Shown here piece by piece: positions 43,289-51,947 of a DNA stretch of 51,972 nucleotides. The first letter of the stretch is position 1, and each line of letters begins with the position of its first letter. The notes beneath the pieces were generated by a model. That model made no database searches and was not told the DNA's origin. It saw only the letters and a list, made by a program, of their open reading frames with translations. The translations under genes and the position numbers were made by a program. Source of the DNA: Desulfurococcaceae archaeon UBA285 (GTDB lineage: Archaea > Thermoproteota > Thermoprotei_A > Sulfolobales > Desulfurococcaceae); the NCBI GenBank assembly GCA_002495025.1, contig DADP01000040.1, positions 6,549 through 58,520 of the forward strand, read 5' to 3'.

Positions 43289-44275
43289 CTATTTGCGCTC
43301 CCCTCTACTCTTTTCAAGGATTTTCTTTGCGAGTTCTAATCCCTTACTAGTTAAATACACATAGTTTCTATTACCAATTCTTTTAACTTCAAGGAGACCC
43401 TCCTCTTCTAGTCTTCTCACACGTCTACTAACAACGGATTTTGGTAGTCCAGTTATCCTAGATATATCGGATTGTGTTAAACCCTTGTTCTCTGAGTCTT
43501 TTAGTGCTTTCAATATCTGCTTTGATGCTTCGTCTGTAGTGTAATCTATTTTTTCAACTATTAGTGTTTTTTCACGCCATTTAAGAACTATGAAGATAGC
43601 GGCCACGATAGCTATAATTACTACTATTATTATTGGTAGTGCATAGTCTGGAGCTGGCGTTTTGGTTGATGTTGGATTTGGAGTAGTTGTTTCTTGTAGT
43701 TCTAGTTGGAATATTATGGTCCAGGCGTCTACTCCGCTGAATTCAAAAACCGTGTATCCTCCAGATTCATATTTTCTAAATCCCTTTTCCGTGGAGTTGT
43801 AAATGACGTCGACTTCACCGGGTATTTTAAACACGATTTTTGGGTTATTGATTACTCCTTTGAGTTCTGTTGTGTCAATAGTGAGAGCATATGCTCCCAA
43901 AACATCGTCTAGTAATTCAACGGCATTGAAGACTATTTCTACCGAGCCCTCTCCCTTTACATCGAGTTGTAGTATTCCTGTGATGTCGTCATAGTGTATT
44001 GAAATATACTCTATACTCCCTGTGTAGTTGTAGTCTACTATTTCTAGTGTTTCAAGTCCACCAAAAATGCGCACAGGTATTTCTATCGTCGAGAGATCAC
44101 TGGAATACAAGTTTACTTCAACAACCAGTATACCCTGGTTTTCCAGAGGATTGTAAGTAATAGTGTATACAATACTTTTTAATTCTACCCCTTGTGATTC
44201 AATAATAAAGCTCGTTGAAGCAAGTATAATACTCATAAGCACTACAAAGATTAAAAACACGTTTTTCAAGTTCAT
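43289..44275 (-). CDS. Membrane-tethered winged-helix regulator with exported domain
   Basis: A protein of 328 residues. The N-terminal signal/anchor is VFLIFVVLMSIILASTSFII, followed by about 200 beta-rich residues outside the cell and a Thr/Pro linker (TTPNPTSTKTPAP). The membrane helix YALPIIIVVIIAIVAAIFIVL precedes a cytoplasmic winged helix (LTQSDISRITGLPKSVVSRR, then EEEGLLEVKRIGNRNYVYLT). This is an archaeal one-component design that could pass an outside signal to DNA. Its target is unknown. The gene diverges from an unknown gene at 44334. Confidence 0.82.
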   Translation of the reverse strand: MNLKNVFLIFVVLMSIILASTSFIIESQGVELKSIVYTITYNPLENQGILVVEVNLYSSDLSTIEIPVRIFGGLETLEIVDYNYTGSIEYISIHYDDITGILQLDVKGEGSVEIVFNAVELLDDVLGAYALTIDTTELKGVINNPKIVFKIPGEVDVIYNSTEKGFRKYESGGYTVFEFSGVDAWTIIFQLELQETTTPNPTSTKTPAPDYALPIIIVVIIAIVAAIFIVLKWREKTLIVEKIDYTTDEASKQILKALKDSENKGLTQSDISRITGLPKSVVSRRVRRLEEEGLLEVKRIGNRNYVYLTSKGLELAKKILEKSRGERK

Positions 44276-44333
44276 TAATTTCCACCTTTAAATACGCTAA
44301 CACTAAATTTTTACCCGGCAACCTAATATATCT

Positions 44334-44969
44334 TTGAATAAAAAGAACGAGGAGACATACTACTTGTGGAAGTTTAGAGAGCTCTATAGTTGCCCACTAC
44401 CAGTTTTAATTGGTGTATTTAAATACATGGATATAAATGGCTATGCAGTACTCTCTCTAGCTAACTATAGAGTAAACCTGTTAATTGATGAGGAGGGCCG
44501 AGAACACGTTTATTCAAATATTGAGAATAATAAATGGCGTGAACTCCTACTCCGTGTTTGTCTATCAATTAGAAGAAGTAGTTTAAACTCTTTGACTAGT
44601 ATTGAGAGAGTATTTGCTACTTCTATGTTTTATGGTGGTTTTGGATTATACTTGGATATCGGGGGCGAAATTAGTGTTTTAAACCTCGACTATGTAAATA
44701 CTAGAAAGCTATACTTCTATCTAAACCCCTCTGAATACGCATTGAATACACTGAGATTTGATATAAGTGATTTAGTAATGATCCAGTATGCTCTTAGAAG
44801 AGGAGATTATAGACTACTACACAGTATTTGTAGTAGATTTACAAGTAGAAACTGCTCGTTTAAAACAAGTCATGGACTACTAGTAGTTGCCAACTCGCCC
44901 CAGGAGATTCCAGGACATATACGAGTAATTCCTGATAACAATCCATTTAGACATGTTATTCGCTATTAG
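44334..44969 (+). CDS. Hypothetical protein
   Basis: A protein of 211 residues that I do not recognise, starting at TTG. It mixes alpha and beta elements (VLIGVFKYMDINGYAVLSL, FGLYLDIGGEISVLNL), with several Cys late (LLHSICSRFTSRNCSFK). There is no membrane segment. It has a short A+T-rich upstream region shared with the membrane-tethered regulator and converges on the CxxCxxCC gene with a 4-base overlap. Regulation by its divergent neighbour is a guess. Confidence 0.6.
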   Translation: MNKKNEETYYLWKFRELYSCPLPVLIGVFKYMDINGYAVLSLANYRVNLLIDEEGREHVYSNIENNKWRELLLRVCLSIRRSSLNSLTSIERVFATSMFYGGFGLYLDIGGEISVLNLDYVNTRKLYFYLNPSEYALNTLRFDISDLVMIQYALRRGDYRLLHSICSRFTSRNCSFKTSHGLLVVANSPQEIPGHIRVIPDNNPFRHVIRY

Positions 44970-45508
44970 CTATTACTACTACATGTCTTATCGAGGAGTA
45001 TTTCTAGTGCTCTTAGTGGATCATAGCCTTCTACAAATATCAAACTAAATAATTCACTATAGTGTGACGTTACCTCTTCCGAGTATTTTTCAAGCTCGCT
45101 CCAAGGTGGGTCAATAACATCTCCCCTCCCGACTCCCGGACACCTACTTGATACTTCGTATTTATTTAGTTCTCTGGGCGCTACTGGTATAAATGGATAC
45201 ATTCTACATCTAACTGGCCTAGCTGGGTATATTGTACAATACGTTATTTTCCCATTGGATTCTAAAAAGACGCATTTATTGTTTATTCCACGTAACACTG
45301 CAACTGGGAATTGATCGGCTATTACAACGTAGAAGTATCTACCAGCAAGTTCTCTCCATGATTTATTCAAGTATTTAGCAATTCTACAAATATCATAGAC
45401 TGTTAAAGCTACATTTGGACCACTACTACAACAGAGACCACACCTTGTACATACAAATCTTGTTTTTTCATGTCTCTCTATAATCTTGTTCACTTCAACC
45501 ACCCGCAA
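44966..45508 (-). CDS. YkgJ-family CxxCxxCC zinc/iron-binding protein
   Basis: A 180-residue protein with Cys20, Cys23, Cys26, Cys27 (FVCTRCGLCCSSGP), then CVFLESNGKITYCTIYPARPVRCRMYP, the YkgJ pattern with metal-binding Cys. The function is not established. The start TTG 45508 (or GTG 45502) lies inside the end of a small Cys-rich ORF, so the two are coupled. The paralogue at 14762 shares the layout. Confidence 0.8.
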   Translation of the reverse strand: MRVVEVNKIIERHEKTRFVCTRCGLCCSSGPNVALTVYDICRIAKYLNKSWRELAGRYFYVVIADQFPVAVLRGINNKCVFLESNGKITYCTIYPARPVRCRMYPFIPVAPRELNKYEVSSRCPGVGRGDVIDPPWSELEKYSEEVTSHYSELFSLIFVEGYDPLRALEILLDKTCSSNS

Positions 45509-45609
45509 ATTTTTCTAAGTGGACACTTGTCGCAAATACACTTGTTTCGGTGACTAGTAATACTAGTTATAGTGGTGAATTCCTCGTTCTCAGTGTTTTT
45601 ATTTGACAA
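45490..45609 (-). CDS. Small cysteine-rich protein overlapping the CxxCxxCC gene
   Basis: A 39-residue ORF. It begins at TTG 45609 with AAAGGTG seven bases upstream and ends at TGA 45490. The N-terminal half is polar (NTENEEFTTITS). The C-terminal half holds CICDKCPLRKIC, four Cys spaced CxCxxCx5C, which could bind zinc or a cluster. It overlaps the start of the YkgJ-family gene by 19 bases, which implies coupled translation. I do not know the family. Evidence is the start signal, the motif and the operon position. Confidence 0.55.
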   Translation of the reverse strand: MSNKNTENEEFTTITSITSHRNKCICDKCPLRKICGWLK

Positions 45610-45726
45610 GGTAATACACCTTTCTCTGCACAACTATGATTTTCACGGCTATTATTTTTCATATTCTCCATTGTTGTAAGAAATAAATGCCCGTGTAGTA
45701 AATATATAGTGAGGGGTTGACTAGAT

Positions 45727-46542
45727 TTGTTCGAGCTATACGATCCCCTAGATTACAAATACATCGGCTCAGACAAAGTCCTCGCAATTGGACTTGGAAC
45801 ATATGGAATAAAATCATACGATAAAGCATTTGAAGCCTTTACATATGCCATTACACATGGATTAAACCTCATAGATACAGCTGAAATGTATGATGGTGGA
45901 AGAGCCGAGGAGTTTGTTGGTAGATTAATAAGAGAAGTTGGAAGAGACATGGTTTTTATTACAACGAAGATGCTACCAGATAGACTCGACGATAAAGAAA
46001 AAGTATTGAGAGCAGCAGAGGCCTCTCTCCGAAGACTAGGGGTGGCATATGTAGACTTATTTCTAATACACTGGCCAAACGATAAAATACCTATTCAACA
46101 ACAAATACAAAACTTTGAAATACTTGCCGAACGCGGTTTAACAAGATATATTGGTGTTAGCAACTTTGATCTTGCACAGTTGAGAATAGCTATGGAGTCT
46201 ACTAAGAAATACGAAATAGTTGTAGACCAGGTCTACTATAGTATCTCTAATAGACTATACGTTGAAAAAGAACTACTACCCTATTGTATTCAAAACAAGA
46301 TCACACTACAAGCATATACACCACTAGAACGTGGTAGTGTAGCATCAAACCCTGTACTATCTAAAATAGCGTCTAAGTATGGTAAGACAAATATACAGGT
46401 AGCATTAAACTATTTAATAAGCCATAAAAACGTAGTTGCTATTCCAAAAACAGAGAGAATAGATCACGTTAAAGAAATTATGGGAGCACTTGGCTGGCGC
46501 CTAGATCCATCAGACCTAGAATACATTAAAAAACACGCGTAA
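45727..46542 (+). CDS. Aldo/keto reductase
   Basis: An NAD(P)H-dependent carbonyl reductase with a TIM barrel of 271 residues. LGTYGIKSYDKAF, then NLIDTAEMYDGGRAEEFVG (catalytic Asp and Tyr), FITTKMLPDRLD (Lys) and VDLFLIHWPN (His) give the full tetrad. VSNFDLAQL and the later AIPKTERIDHVKE (NADP site) follow. The substrate is unknown. The TTG start is preceded by AGGGG. The neighbours give no clear pathway. Confidence 0.9.
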   Translation: MFELYDPLDYKYIGSDKVLAIGLGTYGIKSYDKAFEAFTYAITHGLNLIDTAEMYDGGRAEEFVGRLIREVGRDMVFITTKMLPDRLDDKEKVLRAAEASLRRLGVAYVDLFLIHWPNDKIPIQQQIQNFEILAERGLTRYIGVSNFDLAQLRIAMESTKKYEIVVDQVYYSISNRLYVEKELLPYCIQNKITLQAYTPLERGSVASNPVLSKIASKYGKTNIQVALNYLISHKNVVAIPKTERIDHVKEIMGALGWRLDPSDLEYIKKHA

Positions 46543-46545
46543 ATA

Positions 46546-47667
46546 CTAGTAGGCGTCTCCAAGTAGAAACGTGTTTCCCACATATACTCTTTTCAATCCA
46601 TTCCTACGCGCTATTTTCACTGCTATTTCAGCGTGTTTTTTACTCGTTGTTGGCAGGTCTAACAACATATAGTCAGGGTGAAATCCAAGAAATACATAGG
46701 GGATTTCCGGGTTAATACTTGCAATAAAACTAGTCATATTGTCTAATTCATATTCATCAATATATCCTGGAACGAGAAGAGTCGATATTACTAGTAGTGG
46801 TGGACTGGGTCTTTCACTAAAATACTTTGCAACTAACTTAATGTTCTCTTTGATTAACTCAACATGTTTCTCGTCTACTCCACACAATGCTTCGTAAACC
46901 CGAGGACTCCACGCTTTAAAGTCTATTTTAACTATTCCACCTGTTTTCAAACTTATTTTTACAGCTTCTTCTAGTAGTCTTGGATTCCACAGTCCATTAG
47001 TCTCCCAGCACACACGGAATACTCTTAAACCCAGTCTATGTGCTTTATCAATCATTTCTCTAGCTGCAAGTAGAGCATGTGGAGCGAAGGGTCCAGGGTC
47101 TCCACCGAAAAAACAGACACAACTCGTCTTTTTATTTACAGCGTTTACCAAACTTTCAATACTCAATACTGGTTTTGAATTAACAATCATTTCTCTATAC
47201 TCCCAGTTTTGACAGTAGAGGCAGTCCATATTGCATCCGCCATAGAAGACTGCTATATTGTAGTAACCCTGCTCACCCCATGGACTCAACGCGTAGTCTG
47301 GGTAGCCAATACCCGTTATAGCGGGACATACTGGGAATGCTACACAGTTTGTTGGATGTGGATCATAGTAGTAGAGCCCTATTGCCGCTCTGGGATTACT
47401 AGTTGAACATGTAAGTCTATTATTTTGAAGTCGTCTATATCCACAATAACCCATTGAAGAATCATTTATTCTACATCCACGGCCACAAATACTACACTGG
47501 TATCTACCCCTACTAGTATCTACTGGTAGTTTAAATCTAGAGCGAGATTCAACGTGTGGTTCTTCTACTGGTTTTTCAAGTGACCGTAGACAGTTTACAC
47601 AGTATCCAATAACACTGCTTACAAGTAGTGAGGAAGCACCACACTTACTACATACACCCATATTCAA
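46546..47667 (-). CDS. Radical SAM protein (PflA-like / AmmeMemoRadiSam type)
   Basis: A 373-residue enzyme that uses SAM and a [4Fe-4S] cluster. The cluster motif is Cys145, Cys149, Cys152 (YGGCNMDCLYCQNW). An N-terminal zinc-finger-like part has Cys6, Cys9, Cys23, Cys26, and a second Cys group CSICGRGCRINDSSMGYCG lies at 58-75. The layout recalls the PflA-like radical SAM proteins found with Memo and AMMECR1 in archaea; those partners are not here. The reaction is unknown. It is transcribed away from the Lrp-like regulator at 47734. Confidence 0.85.
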   Translation of the reverse strand: MNMGVCSKCGASSLLVSSVIGYCVNCLRSLEKPVEEPHVESRSRFKLPVDTSRGRYQCSICGRGCRINDSSMGYCGYRRLQNNRLTCSTSNPRAAIGLYYYDPHPTNCVAFPVCPAITGIGYPDYALSPWGEQGYYNIAVFYGGCNMDCLYCQNWEYREMIVNSKPVLSIESLVNAVNKKTSCVCFFGGDPGPFAPHALLAAREMIDKAHRLGLRVFRVCWETNGLWNPRLLEEAVKISLKTGGIVKIDFKAWSPRVYEALCGVDEKHVELIKENIKLVAKYFSERPSPPLLVISTLLVPGYIDEYELDNMTSFIASINPEIPYVFLGFHPDYMLLDLPTTSKKHAEIAVKIARRNGLKRVYVGNTFLLGDAY

Positions 47668-47733
47668 CAGCCTTTCTAATATTCCACTCTCTTAATAGGG
47701 TCTATTTTAGATTGTTTTAATGGATGAATAAAA

Positions 47734-48249
47734 ATGATAAGAAGAGAATGCGATGTTAAAACAATGACTATTATTGAAGCCCTCGCTGAAAACCCCAGAT
47801 GTAGTATAAGAGAACTATCTACTAAAATAGGTCTTAACTACCTCTACGTTAACCGTAAAATCAAGTCGTTAATATCTAGAAAACTAATTTCATTTAGTTT
47901 AAACATATCTAGTTATGTATTTGGACGTGAAGCATCATTTGTAAAAATCAAGAGTAGCAATATAGATAAATTACTAAGTGCAATGTCGAGATGTAATAGA
48001 GTGCCAGTTGTATTTAGAATAAACAGCGGCGAGGTAGCACTAATTTTTATTTCTAGAAGCAAGGAAGAAGTAGCTAGTTTTCTAGAACTTGTAAAATCTA
48101 CTGATAAAACCATTAAATCAATCAGTATAGAGCACGGCGTATTACCCAATGAAGCAACGATTCCATTAAAACACGGTCATTTAAACTGTAGTATACCAGA
48201 AGATTGTAGAAAATGCCTATTCTATGACGAAGTAGTAAAACAAAGCTAG
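47734..48249 (+). CDS. Lrp/AsnC-like regulator with C-terminal cysteine motif
   Basis: A 171-residue protein. Residues of about 12-60 are a winged helix (CSIRELSTKIGLNYLYVNRKIKSL). A middle alpha/beta part (VPVVFRINSGEVALIFISR) resembles the ligand-binding region of Lrp. The end carries CSIPEDCRKCLFYDE, a Cys-x5-Cys-x2-Cys group that could bind metal or a cluster, so metal or redox sensing is possible. It diverges from the radical SAM gene 66 bases away, a natural control target. Confidence 0.75.
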   Translation: MIRRECDVKTMTIIEALAENPRCSIRELSTKIGLNYLYVNRKIKSLISRKLISFSLNISSYVFGREASFVKIKSSNIDKLLSAMSRCNRVPVVFRINSGEVALIFISRSKEEVASFLELVKSTDKTIKSISIEHGVLPNEATIPLKHGHLNCSIPEDCRKCLFYDEVVKQS

Positions 48250-48252
48250 TTT

Positions 48253-48930
48253 CTAGTTTAATACTACTTCTCTACATGGTTTGAGATTTAATATTTTGTT
48301 CTCTATCAATATCTTCTCTAGTATTGGAACCACTTCTCTTATTGATTTATCAGCATTTACTTCTATTAGCCTTCTCGTATTCCTATAGTACTCTATTACA
48401 GGGTTGAACGTCTGATAGAAGACTCTATATCTCTGTCTAACTACTTCTGGTTCATCATCTTTTCTTCTAACTAGTTTAGCACCGTCATAATCACACTGTT
48501 CATCTACTCTGGGTTTTGGCTCATAGTATATATTGTATACGCGGCCGCAGACCGGGCAGACCATTCTACCACTAAGTCTTCTAACGGCTACTTCTTCAGA
48601 TACCACTAGGTGAACTGCTGCATCAATACTTGTAATTTCATCTAGTGCTTTAGCTTGGACGAGAGTTCTGGGATATCCATCTAGAATAAAACCGTTAACT
48701 GTATCTGGTTGTTGCAGTCTTTTCTTTACAACTTCTATAACTATGTCGTCTGGGACTAATAGGCCCTGTTCAACATAGGTTTTTATTTTTCTTCCAAGCT
48801 CTGTATTAGCTGCTATTTCAGCTCTAAATATATCTCCTGTGCTAATGTGTGGTATACAGTATTTGTCTCTAAAGTACTGTGCATAAGTTCCTTTTCCAGC
48901 GCCTGGAGCACCTAATAATACGATCTTCAT
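48253..48930 (-). CDS. adk: Adenylate kinase (zinc-lid type)
   Basis: Interconverts AMP and ATP with two ADP. P-loop GAPGAGKGTY at the start, ILDGYPRT, and a lid with Cys125, Cys128, Cys146 and Asp149 (CPVCGRVYNIYY, then QCDYDGA) as in zinc-stabilised enzymes. I start at ATG 48930, which has GGGTG five bases upstream (225 residues); an extra four residues would come from an earlier GTG. It converges on the Lrp-like gene. Useful next to AMP phosphorylase for nucleotide balance. Confidence 0.95.
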   Translation of the reverse strand: MKIVLLGAPGAGKGTYAQYFRDKYCIPHISTGDIFRAEIAANTELGRKIKTYVEQGLLVPDDIVIEVVKKRLQQPDTVNGFILDGYPRTLVQAKALDEITSIDAAVHLVVSEEVAVRRLSGRMVCPVCGRVYNIYYEPKPRVDEQCDYDGAKLVRRKDDEPEVVRQRYRVFYQTFNPVIEYYRNTRRLIEVNADKSIREVVPILEKILIENKILNLKPCREVVLN

Positions 48931-49050
48931 ATCGACACCCACAGCAATTTATTCCTTCTTGAGTATATTAATTCTTCCTTCTATATTTTTCTCATAACTG
49001 TAAAAGTATATATTTATGATCACAAATATTATTTACAATTGGTGGTTTAA

Positions 49051-49377
49051 TTGGAATCCAGAACTCCCAGAGCACTGGTTAGACTCAAAAGAAAACTAAC
49101 AATTGAAAATCTATGGTTGTATATTATGAAGATACTTATAGATGAGAAAACACCACTAAGAGCATATGATATAAAAGTAAAACTAAGAGAGAGATTTAAT
49201 ATTAGCCCACCCGCTGTAACAGTCTATACTGTTGTTTATAGAATGAGCATGGATGGATTAGTATCAAGAATACATAGTAGTGGCGAAACCAGATATAAAC
49301 CAACTGACACCGGTATTGAAGCATTTCAACACGCTATTACCTACTTAGAAGAACTGGTTTCCAAGCTTAAACTGTGA
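49051..49377 (+). CDS. PadR-family transcriptional regulator
   Basis: A 108-residue winged-helix protein: LWLYIMKILIDEKTPLRAYDIK, then ISPPAVTVYTVVYRMSMDGLV (recognition helix), VSRIHSSGETRYKPT (wing) and a C-terminal helix (AITYLEELVSKLK) for dimerisation. TTG start with GGTGG upstream. The inositol-1-phosphate synthase gene begins 12 bases downstream on the same strand, so it may control that gene and itself. Confidence 0.85.
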   Translation: MESRTPRALVRLKRKLTIENLWLYIMKILIDEKTPLRAYDIKVKLRERFNISPPAVTVYTVVYRMSMDGLVSRIHSSGETRYKPTDTGIEAFQHAITYLEELVSKLKL

Positions 49378-49389
49378 GGTGGTGTATGT

Positions 49390-50538
49390 ATGATTCGAGT
49401 TGCAATAGTAGGACAGGGACTAGTAGCACTACATTTTGAAGTAGGATTAGAAAAACTAAAACACAACTTGATATCAGATTACGGTGTTCCACTGAGAAAC
49501 CTCCTACCATATAAATACAGCGACATCGAAGTCGTAGCAGCATACGATGTAGACGAGTCTAAAGTAGGTAAAACAATATATGAATTGGCAAAACGCTACT
49601 ACGATGCACCAGGTGAAATTCCAGGTACACTCAAAGACATAGTTGTAAGAAGGGGAATACACTTAAACAGCTTGAAAGGCCTTCCATTCAAAGCACGTGG
49701 AAGAGAAGAGGAAGAAGGCTATGAAAACGCCGTGTGGAGTATTATAGATGAGTGGAAGAGTCTTGGTGTAGACATTGTTGTAAATGTAATGACTACCGAA
49801 CCTGTTGAACCAGTTGGAAGCCTACAAGAACTACACGAGAGATTTAAAGCCGGTGATTTAACAGCGTCACAAACATACGCCTATATGACCGCGCTCTATT
49901 CTTCAAAATATAAAAATGCAGCTTTCATAAACGTTATTCCATCTCCAATAGCAAACGATCCAGCATACATAGAATTCTTCAAAGAGAGCCGGGGAGTAGT
50001 ATTTGGAGATGATGGTGCAACTGGTGCAACACCTCTCACAGCAGACCTACTAGAACACATGTATGAGAGAAATAGAAAAGTTATAGATATAGCACAGTTC
50101 AATATAGGTGGAAACACTGATTTCTTATCGCTTAATCTACCAGAGAGAAACATTATGAAGAAAATAACTAAGAGCGCCATGGTATCCGACATACTAGGCT
50201 ATGAAGCACCAAACTATATCAGGCCAACCGGCTACCTAGAACCACTAGGCGACAAAAAGTTCGTTGCAATGATAATAGAGTATTACAGCTTCGGCGAGTA
50301 CAAAGACGAGTTATACATTGTATGGAGGGTAAATGATAGCCCCGCACTAGCCGGTCTACTCGTAGACCTAGTTAGACTTGGTAAAATAGCGCTTGATAGA
50401 CAACAATATGGAACAGTCTACGAAGTAAACGCATTCTACATGAAAAAACCCGGTCCACACGGGTCAAAGATAATCTCGAAGTATAGAGCATACCAGCAAT
50501 TATTACAGTGGGTTGGAATAAAAGATCCTAGATATTAG
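49390..50538 (+). CDS. ino1: myo-inositol-1-phosphate synthase
   Basis: Converts glucose 6-phosphate to inositol 1-phosphate with NAD. VAIVGQGLVALHFEVGLE (NAD loop), VNVMTTEPVEPVG, FINVIPSPIANDP, GDDGATGATPLTADLL and NIGGNTDFLSL are diagnostic. At 382 residues it matches archaeal enzymes. The product feeds archaetidylinositol lipids and di-myo-inositol phosphate, a heat-stress solute of hyperthermophiles. It is likely cotranscribed with the PadR regulator. Confidence 0.95.
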   Translation: MIRVAIVGQGLVALHFEVGLEKLKHNLISDYGVPLRNLLPYKYSDIEVVAAYDVDESKVGKTIYELAKRYYDAPGEIPGTLKDIVVRRGIHLNSLKGLPFKARGREEEEGYENAVWSIIDEWKSLGVDIVVNVMTTEPVEPVGSLQELHERFKAGDLTASQTYAYMTALYSSKYKNAAFINVIPSPIANDPAYIEFFKESRGVVFGDDGATGATPLTADLLEHMYERNRKVIDIAQFNIGGNTDFLSLNLPERNIMKKITKSAMVSDILGYEAPNYIRPTGYLEPLGDKKFVAMIIEYYSFGEYKDELYIVWRVNDSPALAGLLVDLVRLGKIALDRQQYGTVYEVNAFYMKKPGPHGSKIISKYRAYQQLLQWVGIKDPRY

Positions 50539-50541
50539 TTT

Positions 50542-51798
50542 TTATGGTACCAGTCTACTTCTATCTCTTACAAACATTATTGCTTCTCTCACGTTTTCAA
50601 GATTTAACATCCTCATTATTAATCTCTCAACACCCATTCCAAACCCTCCGTGAGGCGGCATTCCATACTTGAATGCTTCCAGGTAGAAGTCAAAGTCTTC
50701 TGGTTTCAACCCCTTATCTCTCAGTGCTTCTATTAGTTTTTCATATCTATGCTCTCTTTGTCCACCACTAGCTATCTCTAATCCCTTATAGTCCAAGTCG
50801 AATTTTCTAGTGTATACTCCATCTTCTTCTCTCATATAGTAGAAGCCTGTTGAAGACCATGGAAATCCAACTATAAAGTACAAGTCGTGTTTTTTCTCGG
50901 CCATTATTTCTCCTAGTTTCTTTTCAGCTGCATCACTTAAATCATCTGTTTCACTTACTTCTACACCCTCACTTCTCAAGATGTCAACTGCTTCTGTAAA
51001 CTTTAACCTCTTAAATGGTGGAGTAATTTTGGGGAGGTCGACGCCGAGTATTTCTAGGTCTTCTTTGTAATTTGTTCTTATATAGTCTACTATGTATGCT
51101 ACTAGGTTTTCAGCTGTTTGTAACACGTCTTCTACTCCACTTATAAATCCTTGTTCTACGTCAATACCCCATGATTCATTCAAGTGTCTTGTAGTATTGA
51201 ATTTCTCGGCTCTAAAATAGGGTGTTATCTCGTATACTCTTTCAAAACTCGATATAAGCATCTGCTTGTATAGTTGTGGACTCTGACTTAGATAAGCTTC
51301 TCTCTCAAAGTATTGTACTTTAAAGAGTGTAGCTCCACCCTCAGCGCCTGCAGCAACTATTTTTGGTGTTTGAACTTCTATAAACCCGTTTTTCTCAAGG
51401 TATTCTCTGGCTGCTTTGAGTACTCCAGCTCTAATTCTAAATATTGCTTTTTCCACGGGGTTTCTCGCTAGAAGCCATCTATACTTTATTCTAGTGTCTA
51501 GGAGTGCCGGTACTTTTCCAGATATGTCGACTGGTAGTGGTTCTATTGGTTTAGCATACACCTCTATTTTTCTAGCTATGTATTCAATACCCCTCTTACT
51601 CTTTTGTTCAGGGGCGAGTTCTCCCTCGAAGCATATAGCTGTTCCAACATCGAGCTCGCTTACTAATCCATAGATCTCTCTATCTCTATCTTCTTTCAAT
51701 GCGAGAACATATGGTTTAGTGTTATTTCCACAGATTTCAACAATTAATACCTTTCCAACTTTTGCTTTTCTAATAATCCATCCACATAGACGAGTCAT
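50542..51798 (-). CDS. aspS: Aspartyl-tRNA synthetase (archaeal type)
   Basis: A class II synthetase of 418 residues that charges tRNA-Asp (perhaps also tRNA-Asn). N-terminal OB fold (1-100, CGWIIRKAKVGKVLIVEI), motif 2 PYFRAEKFNTTRHLNESWG, QSPQLYKQML, and motif 3 GFGMGVERLIMRML. LEIASGGQREHR is the AspRS/AsnRS signature. The stretch FPWSSTGFYYM has no Arg where many archaeal AspRS have RPFY, so check against AsnRS. GAGGGTG precedes the ATG. Confidence 0.9.
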   Translation of the reverse strand: MTRLCGWIIRKAKVGKVLIVEICGNNTKPYVLALKEDRDREIYGLVSELDVGTAICFEGELAPEQKSKRGIEYIARKIEVYAKPIEPLPVDISGKVPALLDTRIKYRWLLARNPVEKAIFRIRAGVLKAAREYLEKNGFIEVQTPKIVAAGAEGGATLFKVQYFEREAYLSQSPQLYKQMLISSFERVYEITPYFRAEKFNTTRHLNESWGIDVEQGFISGVEDVLQTAENLVAYIVDYIRTNYKEDLEILGVDLPKITPPFKRLKFTEAVDILRSEGVEVSETDDLSDAAEKKLGEIMAEKKHDLYFIVGFPWSSTGFYYMREEDGVYTRKFDLDYKGLEIASGGQREHRYEKLIEALRDKGLKPEDFDFYLEAFKYGMPPHGGFGMGVERLIMRMLNLENVREAIMFVRDRSRLVP

Positions 51799-51815
51799 GA
51801 ATACACCCTCTACTA

Positions 51816-51834
51816 CTATACTTCTATAGTATAG
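51816..51834. repeat. Inverted repeat in the aspS leader/promoter
   Basis: CTATACT and AGTATAG form a 7-base inverted repeat with a 5-base loop, 18 bases before the aspS ATG. It could be an operator or a leader hairpin; A+T-rich chance repeats are also possible. Confidence 0.3.
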
Positions 51835-51921
51835 AGTATTAAATCAAAGTATTATAACGTCTATCCTAGAAGCGAGATCAATACACTACTCTAGTAATAG
51901 TAAAAGTAGAAGAAGGAGTTA

Positions 51922-51946
51922 GCGGCGGGGCCCGCCGCGTGGCGGG
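51922..51946 (-). terminator. G+C-rich hairpin after initiator tRNA-Met
   Basis: Immediately beyond the tRNA's discriminator base there are two overlapping inverted repeats: GCGGCGGG/CCCGCCGC (51922-51929 and 51931-51938) and CCCGCC/GGCGGG with loop GCGT (51931-51946). On the minus strand a pyrimidine-rich run (CTCCTTCTTCTACTTTT) follows. A terminator or processing signal is the simple reading; part of another small RNA is possible. Confidence 0.35.
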
Positions 51947-51947
51947 A

